From Hedera helix (lineage: Eukaryota > Streptophyta > Magnoliopsida > Apiales > Araliaceae), in contig OX359266.1 in assembly GCA_947179155.2 (NCBI GenBank), forward strand, positions 12,211,098 through 12,275,097: 64,000 nucleotides of DNA, in the 5' to 3' direction. Position 1 is the first letter of the stretch. Each line of letters starts with the position of its first letter. This document shows, piece by piece, positions 22,902 to 33,737 of this stretch. A model generated the notes under the pieces. That model was not told where the DNA came from. It did not search any database and saw only the letters and a program-made list of their open reading frames with translations. Position numbers and translations under genes: made by a program.

Positions 22902-24465
22902 TGTTAGTTCCCAATGACACGATAGATATCTAGAGGGGGGGGGGGTTGAATAGATTCTTTTAAAAATTTCTTTTGCTTTAAAGATCTTACGTTAATTAAT
23001 TCTTAATCAATAAGTTTAACACTACGGAATACGATTTATTTACCATTTTCTTGATATGTTAAAGTAAGAATTCAACAAGCAATTATATGGAAAATATAGC
23101 AATTTAAAAGATACAATAAGAAAAACTCCAGGTTTTAAGTGGTTCAGAGCTCGCAAGACTCATACTCCACTGTTCTGCTCTTCCAGCAGCAAATCCACTA
23201 AGGATACTTTTACAATTTCAGAATCACTAAGATTCCTTCAAGACCAGCAGTCTTGGAAATCTAGTTCACTAAGAACTCTACAATTCTAACAGACTTGGAT
23301 ACTCTAGTTCACAAAGAACTATCCTAGAGTGATGTAGATTTGGATGTGCTACTAAGTTGCTTTTAGCTTGAGTTTCTGAAGGACTTAGTAGCAATGCAAG
23401 CTTTCTTATTTGTTTGATCTTTTCAACTTCTTGCGTATATTCTTTTCTCGTGTAAATCGCTGCTCTTTTCTTTTGCCGATCTTGGTATTTAAAAACTAAG
23501 GGCTTCAGTTTTCATCCCGTTGGAACATCTGCTCGAGCTTGTTTCTTTCTTTTACCTCACAGAGGGGTGCTTATGAATATTATATTAATATAGCTCATTA
23601 ATGCTCTAATAAGACTTTATTTGATCTGGCATGTTAGTCCATGGAAAGGTGTTTTCTTTTTCCTTGGGGACAGATATGTCAGTCGTAGGTTCCCACCAAC
23701 TTTCATAGAGTCGTTTGGTCCTTTCATACTATAGGACTGATAGGACACAGTCCTCTGACTTTACTGCCTCGAAAGTCTTCTTTCTGTTTCATAGTGCGCT
23801 TGGGACAGTCCCCTGACTTTTCTGACTTTGATCGATTTGCAGAAGCTTTTCTATCACATCAATGCATATTGTTCTTTTGAACGAAATAGCTTCTGATCTG
23901 AGAGTCGTGGTGCCTCTTTCCTTTTTGCTCAACGACCCTCCAGGATACGAATATCCTTACTGTTGTGATTGTTCTGTAATGGATCATCTCTTATTGACAT
24001 CGTAGAGTTCACTCTACTGTTTAAACGTAGAGTCCGTTATACGGTTTCTCGCTTAGTACATAGTTTGTTGGTCGTAGAGTCTTCTTGGTCGAAATCGTAG
24101 AGTCCATTCTACGATTAGTTGTCTTGATCGTAGAGTCTGTTGATCGTAGAGTCTTCTTGGTCGAAATCGTAGAGTTCATTCTACGATTAAATTAACAGAA
24201 GATCAGCCTAACAGTTGTGATCTATCTAAAAACTAAATCTTAGTACAACACAGAAGACTTTATAAATTCATACATTTATCAGAAGATCAACCTAACAGTT
24301 TTGATCTTATCTAACACAACCTTTGTACATTATTTCTTATCATCAAATTTAAACATTCAATGTTCAACAATCTCCCCCTATTTGATGATGACAACATAAA
24401 TAGCATATAGTAATTTGAACACATAAGATAGGCATAATGCATATGAATAATTGAATGCCTAATCA
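22902..24465 (-). repeat. 3' LTR of element F
   Basis: It starts tgttagttccc and includes ctagaggggggggggttgaa, whose complement is common at the ends of plant copia LTRs. The last base shared with the other LTR is 24465 (ttgaatgcctaatca). No purine tract lies next to that point, so the true LTR border may be a little further right and the other copy may be clipped. Seven CGTAGAG-type motifs lie at 24000-24190. Confidence 0.82.
24093..24116. repeat. Perfect 9-bp hairpin with the CGTAGAG motif (F LTR)
   Basis: aatcgtaga, a 6-base loop (gtccat) and tctacgatt form a perfect stem-loop. A second one with loop gttcat is at 24165-24188. The 5' LTR has both (32942-32965 and 33014-33037). Confidence 0.9.
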
Positions 24466-24600
24466 TACAATGAACAACTGTATTTTCTAGTAAAAATTAT
24501 GAATTTATTGATGTTTTGTCAGTTAATACAATTGAGAGAGAGAAAGAAAAAAAATAACTTCTCTCCTTCTACTAGGAGGTCTTCTTCTTTCTTTTTCCCT

Positions 24601-24922
24601 CTGCCTGAAGAGTGTTCTCCTTTCTTCTTCTTCTTTTCTCAGTTCTTCTTCCCTCAACAAAGCTTCTTCTTCTTTAATTTGGAATCATTCTTGTGTGCTA
24701 GATGGCCTCGCAGTTGAGGAAGAAGGTCTTGCTGTCTCATCCTGTCTAGGATGAGATGGTACTGCCTGAAGAGTGTTCTCCTTTCTTCTTCTTCTTTTCT
24801 CAGTTCTTCTTCCCTCAGCAAAGCTTCTTCTTCTTTAATTTGGAACCATTCTTGTGTGCTAGATGGCCTCGCAGTTGAGGAAGAAGGTCTTGCTGTCTCA
24901 TCCTGTCTAGGATGAGATGGTA
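24601..24922. repeat. 161-bp tandem duplication in F ORF3
   Basis: Two copies (24601-24761 and 24762-24922) begin ctgcctgaagagtgttctcc and ctgcctgaagagtgttctcc, with only a few differences. The period, 161 bp, is not a multiple of three, so the duplication shifts the frame of the glutamate-rich C-terminal coding part. Confidence 0.92.
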
Positions 24923-27416
24923 CTGCTTCGAATCTAGGAGGATGTATTGATGTTTGAACCATCCTCATCCCTTGAGGTGCTCTTCCTCTTCTGTAGTCTG
25001 AACTCGTTCTCGTTTGTTCTGTTGTGCTCAGTTTATTCTCCCCCTTGTTGGCATCATTAATGGTTGCTATCTGTTCTGAAAGCTGCTGTATGCCCTGAAT
25101 AATTTCTTGAAGCTGAGTCTTAGTGGCAACAACATCATCTTGGTGTGCTTGGAGTCATTCGTCAACCATTATTTGTTTTTGCTCCACCAATGACAAAGTG
25201 TCGTTCGATCGATGTTCTTGTTCTGTGAGAGAGTTCTTAAAGGCAATGATCTCATTACTGAGAAGTGATAGATTTGTCATTGGTTTCTTAAAGAACGACG
25301 ACGGCCTTTTGATATTTGTTTAAGGCTTTCAGAAATATTTTATCCCTTTCTTGGAGATTTTCAAAGACGGCTGCCATTAACTGCTTTAACCTTGTGGAGA
25401 ATTGTTTATTCAAGCTGTTAGAGAGATCTTTGGCAGCATCAATGACATCGTCCATTCTTTGTTAAATTTTGTGGGACTTAGATGCCAGATCTTTCTGTAT
25501 CTCTGTATGGATATGGCTTGTCAAGTCAGTTAGGCCCTCAGTTGTAGAAAGCCGAGATACCTTGTCCAGAATTTCCTAGAGGAGTTGAGATGGTTGTCCC
25601 TGATCAGTCGTAGAGCTTGGAATGTGGAAGTATTCGTGACCAGAGGTAGAGGAAATATCCTCGTAGGTTAAGAGAAGTATTGAAGATGGAACATGAGGCA
25701 TTGTTTGTTGGGTAGGCAGAATTTCGGGAGAGTCTGGAAGGCACTCTACGTTTTGATCATTGAGGCTTTCTTGACCACCAGTCGTAGAGGGTGGGGACTT
25801 TATGATCGGGGAAGAGTTGATCGTAGAGCTTGATGCAGAGTTGGCATTTGAAGACTCCTCAAATTTATTGAACATCCGTGAAGGTGTATGAATTTGAATG
25901 AGGGCTAGAGGAATGAAGTGTACCTTTTACCCTAAAGAATGTGAAAAGGGGCTGAATGAAATGAGCTTCTGGGCAAAAAATAGATTCTGAGGATAGCCTT
26001 GAGTAATAATCACCACATTTGGGTATGCTTCGAAAGTCCAAAAGACCTGATCCCACGCATTGTGCACCAGAGCTCGGTGGAATGACATCAGTGGCAAGAA
26101 TTTCAGCTGGCAGTTGTAGTTAAGGTGTCTTTGTTCATTTCTTCCGATGACCACTATTTCGATGTCATCCTCTTCATCATTATTCATTGTGGTTGTAGGG
26201 ACTGAAGTGTCTTTGTGAGTCTCCCCCTCAGCCAGAGCACCTGCTGCTTAGAAATTACTGGTGGCTCGCCCTCAGTTTGAGCATCCATAGGCTCAGCTGC
26301 TTTAGATGACTCCTTCTCAACTGGAGCAATGACAGATTTTTCAAGTAGCTCCCCCTTAGCTACTAAGTCTTTGTCGGCTAATTTTACTAGCCTTCTTCTC
26401 TTTCTTCTTGGCTCTTTTGGAGTGGCCTCTTCAGCTTCATACTTACTGCGAGTTTTCCTTCGCAGATCAGAATCTTCATCCTCTGATGCAGCCTTTCCTT
26501 CAAGAGCAACATCAGGAGCCTCATTTGATGAGCCTTGAGGTTCTTCAATCTCAAGGGCTCTCTTTCCTTTCCTCTTTCTGATGAGACCCTGAGATTGCTT
26601 GCTGACTTCCTAAGATTCTTCTTCTGTAGGGGTGTTCTTCGATAGCAATGGCTCTGCCCGACTCTGCGTTCCTTCACTATCCCCTGACCGGGATAGTTTC
26701 CTATTTTCAACTGGATTCCTCCTCCAGTTGTCAAAGAGTCTCAGGGTTATTCTCCTGTTAGTATTTAGGGCTTCTCCTTCATCATGCTCAATCAGATCCC
26801 CTAATGACGATCTAAAGAGAATGCTGATGAATCTCCCATAAAACATCTTTCTGGTCCACTTGGCTTTTTCCGTATTTTGGACCTAGTTCCCTATCCATTC
26901 CAACAGCAAGAAGTCATAGTTGATGTTTATCTTCTTGACTATAGCTGTCATTAATTTCAGCTGCACCTCACTGACTGAATCATAAACTGAGTCTTTGCAG
27001 AGGAGGCATTTACCTAAAACATCAGCCAGGAACTCATATTTCTGAGGAAATTCTTTCTTCTTTAAACCTTTCAGTCCTGGATTCTTTTGGTGATGTATTC
27101 TTCTCAGGCCTTCTTCGGTGCTCACTATATTCAAAGATGTGAGGCCCCCTTACTTGAAACCTAGGGCTAGGTTAAATTCTTCAGCAGTGAGGTTAAGATG
27201 TACCCCTTTTACTATGGTGGTTAGAGTTCCGTTTGCATAGGATCCATTGATGTAAAACTATCGGATAAGCTTTGATAGAATCCTCGTATTTGTTCCCAGA
27301 GCTTCTCGCAGACCAGCCTTATCTGGTAACTAGATTATTCTTTTGAACTGCTTATCTGCTGTTGTGAAGGCTTCGAAGTTGAGCTCGTTTCCAGGAATGA
27401 CTTGAGCAGGTGCCAT
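24654..27416 (-). pseudogene. Element F ORF3 downstream of pol (env-like position), broken
   Basis: A long degenerate frame starts at 27416 (MAPAQVIPGNE). The N-terminal 270 codons, to about 26610, stay in one register with a few stops. They hold a folded-looking part with LTAEEFNLALGF and AKWTRKMFYGRFISILF, resembling the plant-transposon domain found in extra ORFs of SIRE-type elements. Next come a charged hinge with a KEPRRKRRR basic cluster (about 26400), a fragment at 26187-25576 in another frame, and a Glu/Arg-rich helical tail (EEEALLREEELRKEEEERR, about 24800). Stops, a frameshift near 26190 and the 161-bp duplication make it non-coding. SIRE ORF3s have been called envelope-like; nothing here shows an envelope protein. 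Confidence 0.72.
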
Positions 27417-27481
27417 TTGATAGTTTTTTTTCTGAAACAATAAGAACGATTTATCTGAGTATTGAAAACTTAGGGTTTAGG

Positions 27482-27516
<35 letters not shown>

Positions 27517-27952
27517 TGATAGAATTTTGATTTGAAGAAATAAACGACGTGCAGTTTTCAAAATATTTAAAAACCTTCCTCTATGTTTGCTGAGATGCGT
27601 GTCAAGTTCTAATAGGAGCATTTTAGTTGGTTGATAACCATTTTGCCCCCAAAGCTTTACGATATTTCTTGACACTTCGATTCTTTTGTTGATGTTCGTT
27701 GAGTTAGCTTTACGATTGAGGAATACTCTGCGATCCTTGGCTTTCCAACCGTTAAGTGAGCTCTACGGTTTGTAGTGTGCTCTACGATCCTTGGTTTGTT
27801 GATCGTTGAGTGATCTCTACGATCTTAAGTGTACTCTGCGATCCTTCGCTTGACGATCGTTAAGTGCATTCCACGAATTTGTCTTTAACTTATTTTCCTT
27901 GCTCACTTTTCTTCCTGCAGAGTTAGTATCTTCCAAAAAAACATGATATATA
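27417..27952 (-). other. Spacer between pol and ORF3 of element F
   Basis: About 540 bp without a conserved frame. It contains a (GA)n microsatellite at 27485-27513. From 27700 to 27880 it has at least seven copies of ctctacgatc/ctctgcgatcc-type motifs, the complement of the CGTAGAG motif in the LTRs. Confidence 0.75.
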
Positions 27953-29512
27953 TTAAGGGTCTAGATTTAGCATTCCTAACTCACTTATAAGCTTATTAAA
28001 TCTTGATTCATCTAAAGGTTTTGTAAACACATCTGCTAGTTGATTTTCAATTAGGATGTAATGATGTGATATATTGTCATTTTTTACATGATCCCTAATG
28101 AAATGATACCTTATATCTATGTGCTTAGTTCTTGAATGCATAACAGGATTATAAGTTATAGCAATTGCACTAGTATTATCACAATATATAGGAATAAAAT
28201 TAAGCTCAAACTCATAGTCTGCAAGCTGAGTCCTCATCCATAGCATTTGTGCACAGCGACTGCCTGCGGCTATATATTCAGCTTCTGCAGTTGATGTGGA
28301 TACTGAGTTCTACTTCTTACTAAACCAAGAGACAAGTCTGCTGCCAAGCATCTGGCAAGTTCCGCTTGTGCTCTTTCTGTCTATTTTGCATCCTACATAG
28401 TCAGCATCTGAGTATCCCATTAGATCAAAGGAGGACTCCTTGGGATACCATAATCCTAAATTTAGAGTTCCTTTAAGATATTTAAAAATTCTTTTCACAG
28501 CTAATAGATGAGACTCTTTGGGGTTAGCCTGAAATCTAGCACAAATACATGTAGCAAACATTATATCTGGTCGGCTAGCGGTAAGATATAATAGTGAGCC
28601 TATCATACCTCTGTACTAAGTGATTTCAGTGGATTTACCATTTTCATCTTTGTTGAGCTTGGTAGCAGGTGGCATAGGAGTTTTCATGATAGTTGCAGAT
28701 TCCATGCCATATTTCTTTAATAAGTTTTTGATGTATTTGGCTTGATTAATGAATATGCCTTCATCAATCTACTTTACTTGTAGTCCAAGGAAGAAGTTAA
28801 GTTCTCCCATCATGCTCATTTTAAACTTGCTCTGCATTAGCTTGGCAAATCTTTCACATAATTTTTCATCAGAAGAACCAAATATGATATCATTTACATA
28901 AATTTAAACTAGTAATGTTTTATCCTTATGTTTTCTCAAAAATAAGGTAGTATCTACTCTTCCTCTAGTGAATCCTTTTTTAATGAGAAAGTTAGTTAAT
29001 GTTTCATACCATACTCTAGGTGCTTGTTTTAGACCATATAGTGTTTTATTTAATTTATAAACATAATTTGAAAAGGTTAGATTGATAAAACCTGGAGGTT
29101 GTTCCACGTAGACTTCTTCTTGAAGTTCTCCGTTCAGAAAAGCACTCTTTACATCCATTTGGAAGACTTTGAACTTCATGTGTACAACATGGGCAAGGAA
29201 GATCCTTATGGCTTCCAACCTGGCAATTGGAGCATACGTTTCATCGTAATCAATTCCTTCTTCTTGAGAGTAACCTTTGGCCACCAGTCTTGCTTTGTTT
29301 CTCGTTATCACACCATTTTCATCCATCTTGTTTCTGAAAATCCATTTGGTGCCAATGACTGGTTTATGTTGAGGCCTGGCAACTAATCTCCAAACCTTGC
29401 TTCTTTCAAATTGATTTAGCTCCTTTTGCATGCCTCTATCCAACTTGAATCTCCTAAGGCTTCTTCGATTTTCTTGGGTTCCTCTTAAGAGAGATAGCTT
29501 AGGTAAAAGCAT
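27953..29512 (-). pseudogene. Element F reverse transcriptase and RNase H, broken
   Basis: The minus-strand frame encodes a Ty1/copia RT with WIFRNKMDENG, NKARLVAKGYSQ, the palm motif FQMDVKSAFLNG and YGLKQAPRVWY. The normal YVDD is YVND (28889-28900), which removes one catalytic aspartate. RNase H follows with YSDADYVGCKIDRKSTSG, TAEAEYIAA and the end motif LADVFTKPL. The register is kept from 29512 to 27953, but stops occur at 28904, near 28790 and 28615, and at 28310. The family normally translates this as one polyprotein with integrase, but a frameshift separates the two near 29500. Confidence 0.93.
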
Positions 29513-30828
29513 TCATTCGAAGTTGCAGCTCTTGTCTTGATTCCGGTGTTTGGATCTCCAATAATTAGGTATTGAGTGTGATCTTTGGTCCATTTTATTC
29601 TACTAGGGACATCTGTTCTGGTGCCTTCTTGTCTGAGTTCCTCTAAATCAGCTTCTGGTTCTGATCGTAGAGTTTCAATATCTGGTGTGGTGTGCTCTAC
29701 GATTTCCTTTCCTTGTTCAACGATTTCTGTTGCTGGTTCTATGGTCGTAGAGTCAGACTCTACGATTTTGAGTTCTTCGATCATTGAGCTTGTGTCTGAT
29801 GACTCGTTGAATGTTGATCTTTTCTTTTCCGGATCTGATTCATCGAATGTGACATGGATTGAGGTTTCAACAGTTAAGGACTCCTTGTTGAACACCCTGA
29901 ATGCTCTGCTATCTGCTGCATAGCCAAGGAAGATTCCTTCATCTGATGTTGGCTGGAATTTAGTTAGATGCTTCTTGCCATTGTTGAGTACGTAGCATAG
30001 GCAACCAAATGTATGGGAATAACTTATGTTTGGCTTTCTTCCTTTCCATAATTCGTACGGAGTCTTCTTCAATGTTGAATGTATGAGTGACCTGTTTTGA
30101 ATGTAACATGCAGTATTGATGGCTTCAACCCAGAAATATTCAGGAAGATAGGCTGCTGCTAAAAGGGTTCTTCCTGCTTCAATAAGAGTCCTATTCTTCC
30201 TTTCTGCTACTCCATTTTGTTGAGGCGTCCTTGGGGCTGAGAAGTTGTGATTGATTTCATTTTCTTCACAGAACAGGTCCATCTCTGAGAAATCAAACTC
30301 TCTTCCATGATCACTTCTGATGGCCTTGATCTTTTCGCCTTTTTCATTCATGATTGGTCTGAAGAGCTTGATAAGATGTGAAATGGTTTCATCTTTAGAG
30401 CTTAGAAAAGATACCCATGTATATCTAGTGTAGTCATTTACTACCACTAGAGAGTACCTCTTTCCTCCGAGGCTAGACGTCGAGACAGATCCGAATAAAT
30501 TCATGTGAAGTAATTGAAGAGCCCTATCATTTGAGTTTACTGACTTGCTCTGGAATGACGTCTTTGTTTGCTTTCCAAACTGACAAGCTTTACAGGGTTT
30601 TTCTTTGATGAAATTTAACTTTGGCAATCCTTTTACTAGATCTTTGTAGGCAAGCTTTGAAATACTTTTGAAGTTAAGATGAGATAACCTCATGTGCCAG
30701 AGCCAGCACATATCGTCAGAGGCTTTAGCAAGAAAACAGACAGTTTGTTCAGAACTTAATTGAGCAAGATTGACCACATAGACATTTCCTTCTCGAACTC
30801 CTTCTAGCTTTAGAGAGTTAGTCTTCAA
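29485..30828 (-). pseudogene. Element F integrase (GAG-pre-integrase and core), broken
   Basis: The 447-codon segment starts with the zinc finger (H45, H50, C79, C82 counted from 30828). The integrase core follows. The first catalytic Asp is replaced: LLHMNLFG has Asn at residue 110 where copia integrases have Asp. The second Asp (IRSDHGREF) and the Glu (QQNGVAERKNR) are present. YELWKGRKPN and FLGYA follow. The hinge to RT holds three CGTAGAG-motif copies, which encode IVE repeats; two of them form a 9-bp hairpin at 29745-29765. One stop separates it from protease, and a frameshift separates it from RT. Confidence 0.93.
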
Positions 30829-30837
30829 ATCTCTAAC

Positions 30838-31116
30838 TTAGCATTGGTTATTGAGGAAGGTGACTTGATATCCTTTGTCACACAGTTGACTGATACTTAG
30901 CAAGTTGTGCTTTAGTCCCTCAACATACGCCACTTTAATGAAAGATATTGCACCATTTCCAGTTGAGCCATAACCTCTGGTTTTCCCAGAGTTGTTGTCT
31001 CCAAAAATGACAGCAGGTCCATCTTTTTCCTTAAACTCTGATAGAAGAGCCTTGTCTCCTGTCATGTGCATTGAGCATCCACTGTCAAGATACCAGATGG
31101 ATCTCTTTACCTGCAT
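30838..31116 (-). pseudogene. Element F aspartic protease
   Basis: This short frame encodes the copia-type protease core WYLDSGCSMHMTGD, then GYGSTGNG and the usual HNLLSISQLCDKGY that links to integrase. It is in register with the integrase frame across a single stop near 30837. A frameshift separates it from gag. Confidence 0.9.
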
Positions 31117-31357
31117 GACAGATCAATCTTCATTTTGGTACCCATATTTGTTTAGGTCCTGCTTTCTTAGTACCTTTTGGGACCCAAATCTGATTGATTT
31201 TAGATCATTGCAGTCTATGATATCTTGACAAATATTTATCATTTTTATGATGGTGCCTATGATTGATATGATATTGACAATGATATGTGTGCATTTGTGA
31301 ATTCTTATTTGTCCAGGACTTGTATGGATTATGATTTCTCATAGTCTTTTGATTTTG

Positions 31358-32112
31358 CTAATCTACATTCTGCTTCCATAGTACTCTACAATTCTCATGA
31401 TTCATAGAGTGAGTTTTGTTTGACTTGTTTATCAATTTTCTAAACCCCAGACCCGGGCGGGTTTTATTGTCTAAAATAATAGCCGGCTTAGCAGAATGTG
31501 AACTGCTGGGAGATATAGAATCTGAGGATTTGATGAACACAATTCCTTTATTAAGATTAAAGGATTTGCCTTCATTTATTTCCATAGACTTTTCCATATT
31601 GGGCTTTGAGAATGAATTCTCAAATTCTAATCCTGATCTATCAGTCACATCTCTTTGACTTGAGATCAGTGTGTCCATAGACGAACTAGACTTGTTCCAC
31701 ATAAAAATTGTCTTTTCTAGTTCCTGAATCTTGGAGGCTAGTGAAGATTCTTTATGAGTGCTCAACTTATTTATCTCTTTTAGTCTTTCATTCTCAGTCT
31801 CAAGATTAGAGTAAAGTTTTGCAGCTTGAAATGAGGCTTCTAATTCTATGCTTATTTTTTCTTTATCCTCTTTTAGATGAGAGTAATCTTTAGATAATCT
31901 TCTAAACATTTTTATGTATTTGTGTAATTCTACCATTAAGTCATGCATGCCTTCTCTAAGATCATCAATGCTTAATTCAGTAGAGTAGAAATCAAATACC
32001 TCATCTATGTTGAATTCCTTTTTGCTGCTTCCTTCTTCGTTTGCCATTAAGCACAGGTTGGCCTTCTGTGGCTCTTCATCGTCACTTGACTCAGAATTTA
32101 GTTCTTCTTCTG
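31358..32112 (-). pseudogene. Element F gag, 5' end missing
   Basis: The frame enters from about 32112 with an acidic SDSEEELNSESSDDEE stretch followed by KANLCLMANEE, a hallmark of SIRE-type gag just after the zinc knuckle. A long heptad-rich region follows (for example LKEDKEKISIELEASF and LETENERLKEINKL) that should form a coiled coil. The first part of gag, with capsid, was removed by the deletion that also took the primer site. From 31357 to 31117 decayed coding leads to KQIWVPK, the usual lead-in to protease. Confidence 0.85.
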
Positions 32113-32114
32113 AG

Positions 32115-33314
32115 TCACTAAGAACTCTGCAAGTCTAAAAGACTTGGATACTCTAGTTCACAAAGAACTCTCCTGGAGTGATGTAGATTTGGATGTGCTA
32201 CTAAGTTGCTTTTAGCTTGAGTTTCTGAAGGACTTAGTAGCAATGCAAGCTTTCTTATTTGTTTGATCTTTTCAACTTCTTGCGTATATTCTTTTCTCGT
32301 GTAAATCGCTGCTATTTTCTTTTGTCGATCTTGGTATTTAAAAACTAAGGGCTTCAGTTTTCATCCCGTTGGAACATCTGCTCGAACTTGTTTCTTTCTG
32401 TTACCTCACGGAGGGGAGCTTATGAATATTATATTAATATAGCTCATTAATGCTCTGATGAGACTTTATTTGATCTGACCTGTTAGTCCATGGAAGGGTG
32501 TTTTTTTTTTCCTTGGGGACAGATATGTCAGTCGTAGGTTCCCACCAACTTTCATAGAGTCGTTTGGTCCTTTCATACTATAGGACTGATAGGACACAGT
32601 CCTCTGACTTTACTGCCTCAAAAGTTTTCTTTCTGTTTCATAGTGCGCTTGGGACAGTCCCCTGACTTTTCTGACTTTGATCGATTTGCAGAAGCTTTTC
32701 TATCACATCAATGCATATTGTTCTTTTGAACGAAATAGCTTCTGATCTGAGAGTCGTGGTGCCTCTTTCCTTTTTGCTCAACGACCCTCCAGGATACGAA
32801 TATCCTTACTGTTGTGATTGTTCTGTAATGGATCATCTCTTATTGACATCGTAGAGTTCACTCTACTGTTTAAACGTAGAGTCCGTTGTACGGTTTCTCG
32901 CTTAGTACATAGTTTATTGGTCGTAGAGTCTTCTTGGTCGAAATCGTAGAGTCCATTCTACGATTAGTTGTCTTGATCGTAGAGTCTGTTGATCGTAGAG
33001 TCTTCTTGGCCAAAATCGTAGAGTTCATTCTACGATTAAATTAACAGAAGATCAACCTAACAGTTGTGATCTATCTAAAAACTAAGTCTTAGTACAACAC
33101 AGAAGACTTTATAAATTCATACATTTATCAGAAGATCAACCTAACAGTTTTGATCTTATCTAACACAGCCTTTGTACATTATTTTTTATCATCAAATTTA
33201 AACATTCAATGTTCAACAATCTCCCCCTATTTGATGATGACAACATAAATAGCATATAGTAATTTGAACACATAAGATAGGCATAATGCATATGAATAAT
33301 TGAATGCCTAATCA
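32115..33314 (-). repeat. 5' LTR of element F, truncated
   Basis: It aligns with 23265-24465. The LTR's last 360 bp or so (22902-23265 equivalent) is missing. The junction with gag falls in the shared bases cactaagaactct (about 32118), which suggests a microhomology deletion. Two CGTAGAG hairpins are retained. Confidence 0.85.
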
Positions 33315-33723
33315 ATTAAGTCCAGTTAGGCTATTGAGCATAACGAAATCACTCAATTCTGCTAAATCTTCGTCAGATCCTTCCTCAGAAAATACAACAT
33401 CAGCAACTACATCGTCCAACACATCCCTCTCATTTACACCCACTGAGGCTAACATGACCTCCTACTCGGGTGCTACTACCATTCCTTTCCAGATGATAGG
33501 AACATCTCTAAGTCCACCTTCTTTAGACATTCTATAATTACCAACATCAATAAACACAATTGTATTAGTATCTTACGCGAAAACATTTTTCTCCTATAGT
33601 ACATAACTTTTTTCTACTTGATAAATTTTCACAATTCATCCCCTATACTCGACATGAGTTTTCTTATAATCTCTAGGGTCATAATCCTAAGGATTTTCCC
33701 CCACCTAAGGTTTATAACCTATA
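33315..33723 (-). pseudogene. Element E leader with an acidic ORF remnant
   Basis: Between F and the primer site of E, the minus strand has a frame starting at about 33533 (MSKEGGLRDVPIIW) with one internal stop and an acidic stretch (FSEEGSDEDLAEL). Its place just after the primer site and its acidity match the start of the coiled-coil ORF of element A (41127-42005). It is probably the same leader ORF. The rest of E's internal region is gone. Confidence 0.55.
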
Positions 33724-33737
33724 GCTCTGATACTAAC
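33724..33737 (-). promoter_or_regulatory. Primer-binding site of element E, mutated
   Basis: The minus strand after the 5' LTR reads GTTAGTATCAGAGC. It is the Met-tRNA-type site TTGGTATCAGAGC with a G-to-A change. It marks 33739-39748 as the 5' LTR. Confidence 0.88.

Larger units (their letters stand above)
22902..33314 (-). mobile_element. Element F: defective Ty1/copia element (SIRE/Maximus-like)
   Basis: Homologous LTR segments occur at 22902-24465 and 32115-33314, with gag, protease, integrase, RT and RNase H between them on the minus strand in copia order. A long extra ORF downstream of pol is a SIRE/Maximus feature. The 5' LTR lacks its last 360 bp or so, along with the primer site and the gag start. 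Coding parts have several stops and frameshifts. No TSD is visible: the left flank ends aattg and the right flank begins attaa. The right flank is the leader of E and not the LTR sequence that borders F on the left, so a deletion or recombination followed insertion. Confidence 0.9.

Noticed and set aside
24654..27416. Calling F ORF3 a retroviral envelope gene
   Set aside because: Its position fits the env-like ORF of SIRE elements, but I see no signal peptide, membrane segment or glycosylation pattern, and the frame is broken.
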